Assembly: GCF_964340395.1 (NCBI RefSeq)
Contig: NC_135554.1
Location: 20,737,592-20,801,591, forward strand
DNA length: 64,000 bases
Reading direction: 5' to 3'
Source of the DNA: Glandiceps talaboti
Taxonomy: Eukaryota; Hemichordata; Enteropneusta; Spengelidae
This document shows, piece after piece, positions 1 through 14,400 of this stretch (the stretch's first letter is position 1; every line of letters starts with the position of its first letter). A model generated the notes under the pieces. It saw only the letters and a program-made list of their open reading frames with translations. It was not told the DNA's origin and searched no databases. A program made the translations under genes and the position numbers.

Positions 1-228
1 TGCACTTCGAAGACATGCTTATTTTTGAAATCGGTAATATTATAAAAAAGGATTTAATTTGTAGTATGTTTTATTATCAGAAACATATTATGTGGGAAAA
101 TGGAGAAAAGAAAAATCAAAAGCACAACCATGTTTATGATGTTATTATGTCTTGTGTATGTGAATGGTTGTAATCTGTGTAATTGATAAAAGTCTCCTTT
201 ATTTTTCTTTTCACTTTTCTCATTACAG

Positions 229-241
229 ATCAAAATGAATG
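229..241 (+). CDS. MSH4: 13-nt MSH4 microexon
   Basis: The bases after the acceptor CATTACAG are ATCAAAATGAATG, followed by the donor GTGAGT. They encode I-K-M-N plus the first base of D. Joined to exon 856-901 this reads [15 protein letters not shown], which aligns with human MSH4 IKMNERCQESLREIY. The phase and the homology on both sides make this a real exon despite its size. Confidence 0.85.
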
Positions 242-3200
242 GTGAGTTACTGAATCCATTTATTTTAATGATGATAGTTCTTATGCAGCAGTTGTGTCAT
301 TAGTATGCATTCCCAGAAACAGTGTACCCTCTAATGATAGCCAAAATTTGTTGTTTGAGTCAAAATTATTAAAACTGGCATTTCCTATGGGTCACGACAT
401 AGTAAGAGATAGGGGAACACCAAATTTTGGTGCGTCACTTGAAATTGTGTGCGTCAAATTGGCTTAGAGGGCACACTGCCTAGAAATAACATGCACAATG
501 TTATCACTGCTCAGAAAGTTGCATCAACATGTAATATTATAGTTGATGTATTTCTTTAATATCTATTTTTCAATGGAAATCACTAGGCTAGTTTCTCTGC
601 ATACAAGTTGTAATGTGTTCATTGAATTATGTTCTGGAAGGATAAAGGCTAGTACAGCATATAGATTTCAAAATTTATGTCTGATGACCAACTCAATTAT
701 CCAATTACACAGCCTGATACAATTATCATGAATTCTTCCACTCAACACATTGATGAGGTAGAGTACATGTATTGTTACTTTGACATAGTCAATATTATGT
801 ATTTAAACATGTCATCTGTATTAAATAGACTTTAATCAAGTTATTTTTTTCACAGATCGTATCAATGAGTCCCTGAACGAGATCTATCTTATGACCAACA
901 TGTAAGTATAGGGTAGAACATTTTCTATCAAGTTTGCTATTTTTTTAAAACTTATTTTAAAGTGAATATGTTTTCAATTAACTGTTTTCATGATAAAAAG
1001 AATAATAGGCCCTCGTAGAATACTGGACATTGCGATTCAGATTCCTTTAGAATACTTGCTAGAATAATTTCATTACGTAATTAATTCATCAATCACAATG
1101 TGTATTAGAAAGGAAGATTAATGATGAGGTAATGATAATTTTACATGGTTTTAGTTGTTGTTATCACACCCATGCAAAAGGAACATGATAATCCTGATTT
1201 CATATAAAATTCTCTACTTTAATCAGGCAAAATATTGTATCTCTTGCTAACTTAAAATCCAGCATGACAATTGTACAATGAACAACTTGATTATTTTAAA
1301 AAGTTGATTAGTAGATTAATTAAAGCATCCTAAAAAATTTGAAACTATGTATGGTCACCTCAAACGTCATCAAATTTCAAAGCTTGTCAATATGTACTTT
1401 TTGCCTATGCTTAACTCATTTGGAGACATGAAAAAGTTTGTAATAATGAAATGTTTAATTTGTTATAGTAAATCATGTAATCACCTGGAAATATAACTTT
1501 GGGAAAGTGAAATTGTGTTTGTTATAACAGAATATTCATGATAATAGAGTTCATTATTAAGAGGTTACATTGTATTTTTGATATTTTAACAGAGTTGTAA
1601 CAGAGTTGATGAATGAACTGAGAGACCACATTGGTTGTCTGTACAAGTTAACAGAGTGTGTGGCTGTTACTGATATGTTGGTATCATTTGCTCATGCATG
1701 TACACTTGGAGAGTATGGTGAGTTGAACATTTTTTTGACATTGTCATTGGAGTTCAAGTTCCCAAATGACAGACAGTCAAACAGATATAATTTCATTACT
1801 AAGAATCAATTTTAAGAAATTTTCTTTCTATACAACTTGTAAAATCAAAGCTAATAGTGGTGAAGTAAGATAAACAAATAAGTCAAAAATTTCTTGGAAG
1901 TGAAACCAATTGTAGTATACCTCTGACAATGCTGACTAGACATTGGCAAAAATTTAGAATTCACTGCCAAGAAATTTTCTTACTCTGTGAGTAGATATTT
2001 CATTTGTATAAGATAAAGTTAAGCAGGAAGGTAATTAAATGAGAGAATACTAGATGTGTTGTCTCTTCTTATATTCCATTGTCACAGTTAAACCAGAATT
2101 CACCGACACTTTAGCCATCAAGCAAGGCAGACATCCAATATTAGAAAAAATATCACTTGAGCCACCAGTTCCAAATAATACGGTAAGTACAACTGGCTGA
2201 AAAAGACATTAAATTTTATGACTGTTATAGATATTACACAAATGATAAAGTATAGTCTAATGAATAAACAAAATGTAAGTGTTCTAAGTCCAGCAGCAAT
2301 ATCTCTCAAATAACTCATGAGACTGAAATGAGAGGTATCATGTCTGTTTCAATTACCCAATTGTTACTTATTTTGAAAAAAAGAGTGTCTGTAATGTTTT
2401 TGTTTGGATATTACAGCCCTAAAATGACCAGAGTCCAGAAATAATAGTTTAGAATCATTTCGTCATTCTAAATTCCACTTATTTTTCTATATCTTCTCAG
2501 TATGCCTCAGAAGATAGTAATTTTATTATAATAACGGGACCAAATATGGTAAGTGAAATGAACTCGTTGAATGACTATAAGAGGTTGTTTCAATGTATGA
2601 AGATAAATTGAATGATTAATCTTTGTTTTCAGTGAAAATGGAGTCAGCCCTACAAGAAAACAATCCTATCTGAATCAGTAATAATCATTTTAGCATTGTA
2701 ACTTGACATTTAGCAAGTGTAGGGAAATGTACCAAAATAAAGCCTCTCAAAATGTTAGGTTTATGCCATATTGTATTTCAAATTTCAATAACCACTTAAT
2801 ATTATGTCATACCAATGAACTCATTATGTAGAGCATGTCTAATTTTTATGCAAATTATCTCATTAATATGTATGTAACTTACAATAACACATATAGCCAG
2901 AATCAATCACAAGTATACCAACATTTCAAAATATCAGAATTTGGTTCTCCACTCAATAGGGCTATTCTAGACTTTAAAAATGTTATTGGCACTCCAGTTT
3001 AATATATAGTAGCCATTTAGGTAAACACATTTCTAACAAGTGATTAAAGAAGTGTACACGAGGACAATTCTTTCAGTTTGGCTATTCAATCAAAATAACC
3101 TTTCAAAATTGAAATCAAATACTGTACAAACTTCATATTTTCAGAGTGGTAAATCAACTTATCTCAAGCAAGTAGCTTTACTGCAGATCATGGCTCAGCT

Positions 3201-6200
3201 TGGATCATATGTACCAGCTGTATATGCAGCATTTCGTGTCATTCGTCAGCTTTTCACTCGCATAGGATTTGATGATGATATTGAATCAAATGCATCCACA
3301 TTCATGGTTGAAGTAAGTACAACGAGTCTTCTTCAGCAGTGTTCTCATATATTCCTGGAGACTGCATGTTTCACTGTATCTGATAAAAAATTGATGATTA
3401 AAATGATAATTGATGATGGACACATTTGTAAAGTGTCTGCCACAATGAATGTCATGATCATTAATTATGGCACTACATTTGAGTACTTCTGGCATATACC
3501 TATATTGGCACAATATCCCTAGATACATGTAACTTTATTTCTGTTAGGTGAATGCACAATCCATTACAGGCTCTTTAAGAGCATAGGAGATTACATCCTT
3601 CACAAAGCAACCACTCCTACCAGGTCTCCATTTATACAACTGGGTTGACTTGGACACTGGTGTTTCAAATCTTGCCCAAAGATTTTAGTCATTCAAAGAC
3701 AAATGGCAGCAACACGGCCTGAACCAGCTACTTACATTGTGAGCCCGTCTCTCTAACCATTAAACCATTGGCTTTGTGATGCTAGTCTTTGTAAACTTGA
3801 CCTTACTTTTGTGAACCAAGGCAGTATGAAATACAACTAGCTAACAGCTGGAGACAGATATGTGATCTTCAAGATCTACAGTTAGTACACCCATATTATG
3901 ACCATAACGGTCTACTCACCTATAATAGAGCATTTAATTTTAATACTATGATAAGAAAACCATATTTGTGTGTCTGATTTTCAAGAAGTTAATGATGGAT
4001 GTAGTTTTTATATTAAGAAAGTGAAAAAAGAAGTCAGGGTCATATAATGTAATAGAACAAATTGTGCCTTTTCGTGGACAAGGTGTCTGGGCAGGATATG
4101 TAAAAGCATAGATAGAATGCATTTTTTCATTGGGTATGTGATAAAACCTTTACAGCTCAGATGTGGGTTTGCAGATGTTGGGAGTACTGATTACAGGTTC
4201 TTCCAAAGTCTTTTTCTTCCCCCTCACAAGCTTGGTCCACAAAACCCACATTGGGCCTCTAAAGGTTAGTGTAACTGTTTTAATCATGTCGAAATGATTG
4301 TTTCTTCACCTGTTCCACCAGTCTGATCATTTTTGTATTTTAGATGAGAGAGATGAACTACATTGTACAAAATGCTACTGGTTCATCATTGATAGTCATA
4401 GATGAACTGGCTAGAGGTAAGATTTTAATTTCTATGATGACCAGGAAAATAGAATAATGTCAAATCTGCATGCTTTCAGTGACCATGCAATCACAGAAGA
4501 ATGGAACACTTAAGAAAATTCATAGATCAATCATCAGATAAAGTTCCATTTAAACTTCAGCACTACTTCAGATGCTTGTAGCTCCCACCTTGAGTAGGGC
4601 GGTAAATGTACGTAAAGGACTGTAAATGCTACAGAAGGAGTCACAGCACTCTATGTGTTAACCAATTCAGGAGATCTTCTATAGGTGCCACAAGTCAGGA
4701 GGGTTTCAGGTGATCTCTTTTAGGTGTTGGTCAGTTTCAAGATGTGTGTGTTTTTACACAAACATGAAACCATTCTGATTCAGCTCATATACATGATGTA
4801 GGAATGAGGATGGTATTGTATTCCCATATTGAACTTGGTTTATATACATGTATGTCTCCACAAGCAGCAGAGTTGGCAGAATACAGAAAGAATCATTTCC
4901 ATCACAAGAATAGGTTTAATCCAAAGCGATTTATTTGTAATATGATTTATATATAGTTTTTCAACAACTGATTTAATAATTGCTTATATATAAATACTTT
5001 AAATGTTTTTCAGGTACAAGCAATGAAGAAGGTCTGAGTATATGTTTTGCTGTGTGTGAACACTTACTATCACTAAAAGCTGTAACTTTCTTTGCAACTC
5101 ATTTCCTTCAGTTAACACAACTAGCAGAGTTATACCCAAATGCAGAAAAGTAAGTATAGTCTAATCACAATATACTTTTCACAACACTGAGGAGTTTGGT
5201 TAATTAAAAGAAATGCGTTCAAAAAAGTGCCACTCTGATTTTTCAACCAACTGAAAAAAAAAATTCTACTCAATTGTAGAAAAATATTCTGCAGTAGTAA
5301 CTTATCAGTTAGTTGAGAAAATACTGTCACATTTTGAACCCATTTCTGTCATTCTAGCATTGAAACTGAAATTCGTTTTACCCAATTGTAGAAAAGTATT
5401 ACTTTAAGTAATAACTCAGTTTTTGAGAATACTGTCACGTTTTTGTAAACTTTCTTTCAATCAACCAAACTCAAAGTAAGTGGTGAGTTACTTTTTGTTA
5501 GTACTTTAACTTTTCCTTGCAACCCTCCCTTGGTTAACCACCCAACTTACAACGTTATACATTGATCCCCTTAAATATAGAAAATTGTGAGTAATATTAA
5601 ACTGAAACTATTTGTAATAATACTGTTACTTTGTGACATCGATTGTAGACACATTGAAATATGCAAATGTATCAACTTTTACTTTTTGATACTTCTTTAA
5701 CTATTTCTTTTACTTTTTTCTGATCAAGCTGCTGACAAATTAAAAATGCAAATTCTAAAGTTACAAGTTAAAAAACCAACACTTTTCAAGCGTTCTTTAA
5801 ATCTATCTAGGTCACATGGTTTATAGTTATACATGGTTTATGGTTTATCATCATTGTTTTTGTGTGAAGTAAATATTAAGATACAAGAATATATGAAAAC
5901 TCCCCATAAATGTTAGACCCCTACATTGAAATGCTGGAAAAAATTAAAGGAAAGTGTTAAAACATGAATATGGTGGTTGCAGAATATTGTAGTGCTATGA
6001 ATTATTTGATATGTGGATTTATTCCAGTTACTGTATGGAGGTTCAACATAGCCGCAATACAGGATGTACACAGGATAATGTAACATATACCCATGTGATA
6101 GCTAAGGGGTCCACTGAAGCCAAACACTATGGTGAGTTAACATAGTGGGTTTGAGCATGATAATGTGACATGTACCCATGTGATAGCTAAAGGGTGCACT

Positions 6201-6235
6201 GAAACAGACTTAACTCCAATTCGGGATGCCTGTGG

Positions 6236-6267
<32 letters not shown>

Positions 6268-7674
6268 ATTGCTAACTTTAAAAACATGGTGGTGAATGAA
6301 TAAGAACTGTCTGTCGATTCAGACCAAGTTTGATAGAGCATATAGTTACTGATGTATTCTTAGAATATACTACTTTGATTGTCACCAATGAATTTCTCAG
6401 TATTATTCATACGCACACCAAACATGTCTACTGTACTATGTCTCTGATTAGTATCGAATAGTATCGAATAGTGTGACTGAGTTTGGATTGATGCCAACTC
6501 CATACTAATAAGTCAAAGTGAATGAATTCAATGCATTTTATCTTCTTTAACACTCATGTTTTTTTGTAAAACGTGAATTCACAAGTTATCCTTTTCTTTT
6601 AAATCAGACATCTTTGTTTTCACTTACTGTATCCCTTCCTTTTTAAGGTCAATCATTCAATGATTCTTTGCTTTCTCTTATCCAGGTATACAGCTGGCCA
6701 AAACATCAACCTTACCACAGTCTGTGACAGAGAAGGCCAAAGAGCTGGCTATATCACTAACAGAACTACAACATGTAAGTTTTACCATTCAATTCTTCTA
6801 GGATATCTGATACAAACAATTTTGTACTAGGTTTATTAGTTATGCTAGTGGTTTATAGTATCTTTAAACACTTGCATACTGATTTTGTGATCAAATCATA
6901 TTTCAGAATGGAAATTAGCAAAAATACAACTTTCCTGCAAACCTACATCAAGCAAAGTTTGGGTGAGCTGCCATGATGAATAATAATAATAGAACCTTGA
7001 TCAATGCTTATACGACGATAACCCATCTTTGTATGTTACATGTGTATCTCTCGCTACATGCTAAAATAGTAGAATAATAACTAAATCCAAATGACAACAA
7101 GTAAGGATATAACAAGCATACTGCATTGATTCAAATGAGAGTGCCCTCAGTGTTGTACGTACTGCTATAAACATGGACCACCATAATGTCCAATGTTTAC
7201 TAAATTAGTGTATATAACAAGTATACGAAATTCCTCCTGATTAGTAAGTTGTGAATCATGTTATGTCAATCATACATGTTTAAAAAAATGAAAATAAAGG
7301 ATTTATAGTAAAAATAAAATTCTAAAGAACTTGATCTTCTAAACCCTGTTTTTTCATTTCGTAAAAAAAATGATAATAGCACATCTAAATATATATTGGA
7401 GGGACTAGTTTTGGTCTGTAACATTTTACAATATTAATTTATATATAAATAGTAAAAAAAAAAAAAGTGTATTTTTTGTTAAAATCTTTTATTTTGTATA
7501 TAGGTAGGGAATGAAGAAAGTGCAAAGCTAAGGAATGAGAGAGCAGTGTATAAATTAGCTTCTAGGTTGATACAGGTTGCCAGGAATTCTAGACTAGATG
7601 AAGATGGTCTCAAGGCATACCTCAAATCATTACGTTGTCAGTTTTTCAAGGAAGTTGGTCAACCAGAAGAATGA
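229..7674 (+). CDS. MSH4: MSH4, meiotic MutS homologue, 3' part (11 exons visible)
   Basis: Meiotic MutS homologue that works as the MSH4-MSH5 clamp stabilising recombination intermediates in the nucleus. Exons: 229-241, 856-901, 1593-1717, 2088-2182, 2501-2548, 3145-3312, 4344-4416, 5014-5149, 6028-6131, 6686-6774, 7504-7674. All have AG/GT borders and continuous phase, giving 355 residues that end at TGA 7672-7674. Seen: a MutS domain III lever fragment (IKMN then [10 protein letters not shown]), a connector ending [16 protein letters not shown], Walker A in GPNMSGKST split across exons 5 and 6, [10 protein letters not shown], the STFMVE signature, a Walker B-like IDELARGTSNEEG, the FFATHFLQL switch, and a C-terminal helical dimerisation region. 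These words match vertebrate MSH4 rather than MSH5 or MSH2. The N-terminal two thirds of the protein lie upstream of the window. Unusual: the normally invariant Gly of DELGRGT is Ala here. Confidence 0.95.
3546..3785 (-). mobile_element. tRNA-derived SINE-like element
   Basis: Read on the minus strand, the head has an A-box-like TGGTTTAATGGTTAGAG (about 3770-3754) and a B-box-like GGTTCAGGCC (3726-3717). A roughly 170-bp body follows, with CCCAGTTGTATAAATGGAGA and an ACCTGGTAGG word of the kind found in many invertebrate SINEs. It lies in the MSH4 intron after exon 3145-3312. The family name is not assigned. No intact terminal duplication was traced. Confidence 0.55.
6238..6266. repeat. C-tract plus CA microsatellite
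   Basis: A run of C followed by (CA)n in an MSH4 intron. Similar pure C or G runs lie at 9012-9026, 28168-28183, 28240-28252, 32800-32812 and 35088-35099. They stand out in otherwise AT-rich sequence, and their true length may be uncertain in the assembly. Confidence 0.85.
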
Positions 7675-7983
7675 GTGACATATGATCACATTTGGGTATA
7701 AATATTTTTCAGCATATACCGGTACATGTTACATTATCGCATAACATGTGATATGTTGGCTCCAAAATGCCAACTAAATGAATCAGTGTCTTTACACAAC
7801 CTAATGAAGCTGTATAAGTCATTGTTGACAAATGTAAGATTAATCACATTAAATTTCGTATCAGCATGGTCTCTAAGCTAATTTGACACATCAGAGACAC
7901 ACAACATTTGACAGTGATGCACCAAAATTTGGTGTTCCCCTTTCCCTTATTCATAGTACATGTACATGTATGTGGTGCTTCAC

Positions 7984-7989
7984 AATAAA
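7984..7989 (+). terminator. Candidate MSH4 poly(A) signal AATAAA
   Basis: First AATAAA downstream of the MSH4 stop codon, about 310 nt away. This is a match to the hexamer only; no transcript evidence is available. Confidence 0.4.
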
Positions 7990-9451
7990 AAAAACCTTGC
8001 TGATCTACAACACAAAATATTGCCATTCATCAGAGGGCACAGTCATCAGAATATATTGCAGATGAATTTCTATCTAGATCTGTTACTACCAGTACTTACA
8101 GTCAGACCATATCCTCAATGTACACATAAAAAGTATTTCTTGCATTCATGGTGCTTAGTCTTTCTTCAATTAAATAACACACAATTTTATTAGTCAACAA
8201 ATGCTAAAATTACATAGAATGTATGACATCATTTTAAAATGCTTGAATTTTATCCTATATTTATTTTGGAAAAAGGGGTACCATACAGTCTTTCATGACA
8301 TAGGTTGTGTTATAGTTATGGATTTTAATAATTGTAATGTCTATGATATTGAATGTGGACACTATAGTAAGGCTTTTCACAGTGTACCTTTTGATTTGTT
8401 ACAAAATTTTAGAAAAAAATATACCTTTCCTCTGTAATATTAGTGATTATGATAAGAAAATGTAGTTGTGTAATCTATTCAATCAATAAGAGACTTGTAA
8501 CAGCTGCCACTGATTGTTGAGCACTTTGTGGTAGAGATTAGATTTTCAGAGCAATTGCAATATGTGGTAATGTATGATTTGTCAAGTGTATTCTAATATT
8601 TATTATGAAATTTGTAATGAAACTTTTTAGCTGTTCATATTGTAATATAAGGGTTCTTTTAGGGAAGATTGCACAATGTTGCACAGGCTCAACAAACAAA
8701 CATCATTCGTTTAGGTCAAACCCTCCCCCTAAATGAATGTTCACAAGTGTGGTATCAAACGTTTGTATATGATGTAAAGTATGATACTGTAGCGGTCACA
8801 CCGCTACAATCGATGCAATGGAAAAACATGGTTGTAAACACATTAGAATATTACCAGAAACCCAGCACCATACATGTATATCACATTAGAAGTAAATTTT
8901 TATCAACATCTCAGTAGTAAATACAGAAGCTGTTATCATTGAAGGAGTGAAAGTTTTCTGTCGAAATTAGAAGTGCGAAAATGAAGATCAGCAATCGCAT
9001 TGACTCCAGAACCCCCCCCCCCCCCCATGAAGGAAGTTCGCCTATTGAGCTTGTGTGACATTGTGCAATCATCCCTTAAGTGAACAAAGTCTCTTTGAAC
9101 AACATACTTGTTATCCAATGCCATAGCAAATGAATGGAAAATCAATTTCAGCTCCTAATATTTCCAATAATATTTATCTTTAAAACGTTTGTGTGGATGG
9201 ATTTCAGTTAGACTTTACTTTTTCATATTAAAATTAGACAATTTTCTTTAAAATGTAAAGTTAAAACTGAAAATTTTTTGGTGCATTTGTAAAAAAAGAA
9301 GTATGATGGGCTGTTCATAGTTGTCTGCTAGATGGAAAATGATATTGAAGACAAGATGTTTTGTTATCTGAGCTGATGCATATTAGTCTAAAAATGTGAT
9401 TTTTCGTTATCCTTATCAAACTTTAGAAAGCAAACTGCTCAGTAGAACCTG

Positions 9452-9536
9452 TAGTCTCGGTTACCCAGACTCTCACTTGGGGACTGGAGGTTTTGTAGGC
9501 AGAGCCCCCAGGGGCAAGAGTCTGGGTCCGAGACTA
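9452..9536. mobile_element. Short inverted-repeat (MITE-like) element
   Basis: An 85-bp unit with imperfect terminal inverted repeats: TAGTCTCGG-TT-ACCCAGACTCT on the left and AGAGTCTGGGTCCGAGACTA on the right. The interior is GC-rich and partly palindromic (CTTGGGG / CCCCCAGGGG). TAGAAC occurs on both flanks and could be a remnant of target duplication. No coding capacity. Confidence 0.5.
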
Positions 9537-11482
9537 TAGAACAGTGAACAACACTGGTGCATTTGCTTACATGTGGTAAGCAGGTTTCATGAAAAGACAT
9601 ACAGTGTAATTAGTTTCCATAACTTATCAAAGTATAAACACCACATGGGAATCCCATAAATTTGTTTACTTATAGAACCTACACATTATAATGATCAAGT
9701 CCAACTGTACTGTTGCACATATAAACAAACCGATAAATGCGTCAAGTCTGAATTCGAGTGAACCTAAATCACAGGCATCCAGTATTGTTTTTGTATCATT
9801 TGTATTCAAGTTGTTGTTTTTACCTAAGTTTGTCTTTGCACGAAGTGTTTCCTTGGCTCGCTTCATTCAAGCAGATGCTCTGGTGGGTTGTAGATGTTAT
9901 ATTTTGTGTTATGTTCCTAAGGGTGCAAGCATGAATAATTCAAGTCAAGAAGATCTTAACCTTACTATGAGCTTTCCATTTTGAAAACTGTACTTGTGTT
10001 CAAGCTATGATGGTATACATGAGCTTACAAAATAAGTATACACGATAAATTTTATTTCATGACTATATATATATAAAGTAGTTATTCTGATCAATTGTAT
10101 ATGCACTAGAGAGTTGCACTTGATAAATTGTTCGACAGAAACATTCTTGGATAGTTCTAAGATATGTTGTGTCCTTCCATCTTCGGCTGTCTTTGGCAGA
10201 TGCGGGAGGCGCCCGGCCCAATATTGGTGCAAATTTTCTAAAACTTGCATCCAGATGTAGCAAAAATACAAGAAAAAAACAGCATATGTAGATGATCTGC
10301 AATGTTAATATGCAAGGTAAATTAGCAGAGTAACTGATACAGTAGTAATTACAAGATTAAAGATATTATTATTTGGATAAGGGGATTTGGTTCTATGATA
10401 AACAAAGTAAATGTTCAGTCACGTTTAAACTTTTCTGAAATGTCATAATCTACAAGGCAAGGATTGTGTGATGCACATCGCGTGTTGTACGCCTAACATG
10501 TTTAATATAATATATGTATATAAATACTGTGAAACACTCCGCTGTTCACTTTATTTGTGTCCGACAAATTGCAAGAATGTTGAACAGTTTCGTTACAGAA
10601 CATAAACCAATATACTCTGTATGTCTGTCACAAATATACCAACTGAATGATGGGTACATCTTTAGCCCGGAGACTTGGCTATCTGACTCAACATACTAGT
10701 ATACGCAGCTGGCTTTCATATGACATTGTCAAACAGTCTCTGGTCTAATAACTTCTATACTGTATTTTCCAAACTCTGATGAACATAAACTGCCTTCAGA
10801 AATCATAGTGTTCTAACTTCCATCGATTACTGTACACGTAAATCAACCAAGACGCAATGGAATGCTTGGTGCTTTATTATCCCTGTTTTCTTTGACATGG
10901 GCCTGGCATCATAATGTCTGTATTTGACCTGCACTTTGTTCCCTTTGTTAGACTGATCGACTCGTGACGTTTTCATACCATTGATCAGGTTGGGTATCCC
11001 CTCATTAAAATACAGTCGTATATAACTCTTGAAACAAATTCTTACTGTGTATACCAGCATTCCATTGATAGCTATGTGGACTCACAATGACCACCAGTAC
11101 GGGTAGGAGTACAGGTGTCTCGAGGAATTCTCTCCGCACTTGGCATGTTAGGGGCGTTCTATCGCCAAGTCTGTACGTTACTACGCATACATATAGTTGT
11201 TGGGTTAATCTATATTTATGCAGGCTGCAAACCACTCATTACTGTATGCCTCAAAGGTTTCAGCTGAACTGTAATGGAAAAAAAATAATGGACTATAGTC
11301 ACTTAAAAATAAAATGGAATCGCCCAGGTGTAAAGAAGAGATTTTGTTTGGAGTGATCGATTGTTTATTGCATTGAGTGTATTGTATTAGTGAGCTAGTA
11401 AACATTTACCCACTTGTGAACAGCAGTTATTGTGTACCGTTCACCATTGGATTACCACTTTACATGTCCGATATGTTCGACC

Positions 11483-14400
11483 ATGAGCGTCAAGTTAACT
11501 CAGAAAATTGACCAAAGATATCGACCCTTGTCGCGAAGACGTTCAAGAACCACACTTGAACATCGAAGATATAATGGGTTCGAACTGAACGGAGCAGTGA
11601 TCCGATCACAAACATCTCTTGATCTACGAACTCGAAAGACTGTAAGTAGAGACTCTTCTCTTCTTCAACGTCAGCGGAAAACAAGCGGCATCGGACGAGT
11701 CGGAGATGACAGAAATCGACGAAAACGGCGAAGACGAAGAAAGATTATCTACGTGGATACGTCAAGAGCACGAACGGCTTCAGAGGTTGTTAGATTAGCT
11801 ATTCAACAACTGGGTCCACAATGGAGAGAGGTACGTATACGTTAGATCTAGACTTCCCACTTTAAACTCTACCATATTTGTTTGTGATACTGGCTATCGG
11901 CACTGAAGCAAGCTAGACATGGCGATTGTCTGATTACAGCTTGTTAAAACAAGTTTCTACCCTAAGGCAACGTCTTTATGTGTACCATCACGACGACAGT
12001 TAGCCTGGCCGGGGAGTGCAGCAACAAACTATTATATTATTCTCAGAGTATTTCTCTGTGTGTTCAACTGCTTCATTCAATGGTCAAGTCGTAATGTTCC
12101 TGTTAAGGTTTGTCATTCAAAACAAATTTACGAAATAAAACAAATAATTATACCGTTTTCTCTTGAATGAGACGAGTAACTAGACAGAACAAGGACAACA
12201 ACCTGTTTGATTCAAAGCCTGTTTTTTTGTTTTGTTTTTTATTGTTACAGATCCCACGAGGACAGAAAAATGGCTGTCAAATCTATTGGAATGGGGTATC
12301 TTTTCACGAGTCAGCCATACCCATCTCATCGGGCAAAATCAACAAATTTCCAGGTACTAATTATATTAATCTAAAATACTAAAATCCACTACATGATCTA
12401 GATCGTTGTCAACTTTGCCATAAAATAAGGGGTTAATTTATCGTGTTTGTTAACCTCTATGTAATTTATGTCTAACAACGTAAACTGCATTGCTCACTAA
12501 TGAGCTGATTCATACCGATGAAGACTTATTGTCCGCGAAGCACCAAGTAAAATGGTATCAGCTCTTTAATAGTTGCTATTGGGAAAAAAAGGCGAGTAAA
12601 CAACAGCGCCTAGCATAAAAGGATTGGGGTGGTGAACAAAAGTCGATTTGGGGATAAAAAGCATTGTTTTGAGACAGCTAGCACAAGTTAGTTTTTAGAT
12701 CAATAATCCATTAATACGTGTAAGGGTTGTATAGACAAAAAAATATCGAACATGTGCTGTGCACTATACTATCCATAGAAAGATGGTATACACATTTTAG
12801 CATGTTTGCTTATTACGTTCGTCCATTTTTGGGAATATAAAGGGTGGAAAATTATATGTGATTTCTCTGTAAATCGCTGAAATGATAATGTCGTAGATCT
12901 GTGAACAGAGTAACACTATAATTTTATTTTGTCTACAGAAGTAGATTTACGGTGAAATAAGCGAGGTCACTATATATGTAATTGTGTTGTGAATCGAAGT
13001 TAGAAGAATACTGCTTCAGTTTATGATGTGTGGCAGTGTCTGGGTTGATGTTATTACTCTCACCCTAGTGATGTAAACAGTGTATCAATAAAAATCTATG
13101 TTTATCAAGAGCTTAGCAGTTTCCGTGTTGTACTGTAGGTCCAAGGTGCTCTTTTTTGTTCTAATGCTATATAATAATATATTAATATCATATTAATATG
13201 GTTGGATTTGATAACTTGTCTTTATAGAGCGCCTCTTAATTGGTATGGCACGTTATAAATACATGTAATATGGTCATAAATGTTGCCTACCACGGGGTCT
13301 CCCTTCTATCTGGTTATGATGTCATAATTAACAACACATATTCATTTTTGGTGGCTGTCTGAAACCCGTATTCTCGACAGTTCCGAAAATGGCAACTATT
13401 AATTTGCCTAGTCTGTTAAAAGATCTAGACAAGACGTGTCGTGCCGTCCTGTCAACCTACATTCGTAGAGCAAATCGATGAGAACAGAACGACGCGACGT
13501 ATCTTACAAGTATGTGTATTCTGCCAGAATGCTCCACAATTTCTCATAGTTTGCATCTTTATGAAATAACTATGACGACGATATAAAATATTCGAATCGA
13601 ATCTGATGAACATTACGTATATATAACTCGATTTGCACTAACCCTGTACTAGTATATAACTGTAAATTGTTAAAATACCAATAATCAGGCATGGTACGTG
13701 TCACTTACAGGTCAATTTTACCCATACGTAACACAGTAACAGGTTGAAATCTTACGTAGGGATGTTGATTTTAGGGCGCGGACCCAAAAACCAATTTAAT
13801 TGTATTGACTATTGTAACATATATCATGTTTACAGTTACACAAATACGTTTACCCACATTGCGACACCTGGGGTATTCAATACTGTTCAGGGTATACGAT
13901 ATTTGGAATGTGTCGTTATATCTAACAAACAGTTTCAACAGTGGTCCAGCTTTAATGCAGCTGTGTGCACTGTGTTTTATGAACTGTTTCGTCATCTATG
14001 TTCCGTCTCGCAATGGGGGTAAATCTCGAGCAAATACGTAGGCTCTTGACACTGTAACATACACAGATTAGAGTGTAAAAATTAACATGATGGTAGTGGT
14101 CTGTGCGCAAGGTAAACCATCTCTACTTCAGCAAGTGGTATACAATTTGAACATAGCAACACATTCAACACACAGTGCAACACATTCTGCTTACCTAGCA
14201 ACACGCCCTGACTACATAGCAATACATTCTACTTGCATAGCAACATGTCCTTAATACATCGCAATACATTCTGCTTACATAGCAACACGTCCTAAATACA
14301 TCGCAATACATTCTGCTTACATAACAACACTTCCTAAATACATCGCAGTACATTCTGCTTACATAGCAACACGTCCTGATTACATCGCAATACATTCTGC

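Larger units (their letters stand above)
7675..11482. other. Intergenic region MSH4 to TTLL11
   Basis: No exon-like open frame with splice signals and recognisable protein similarity was found on either strand. It holds the presumed MSH4 3' UTR, one short hairpin element (9452-9536), a C-tract (9012-9026) and the presumed TTLL11 promoter and 5' UTR near 11300-11482. No TATA box could be assigned. Confidence 0.5.

Noticed and set aside
8201-8917. Open frames of 78-82 codons downstream of MSH4
   Set aside because: AT-rich chance frames with no similarity or splice structure; treated as intergenic.
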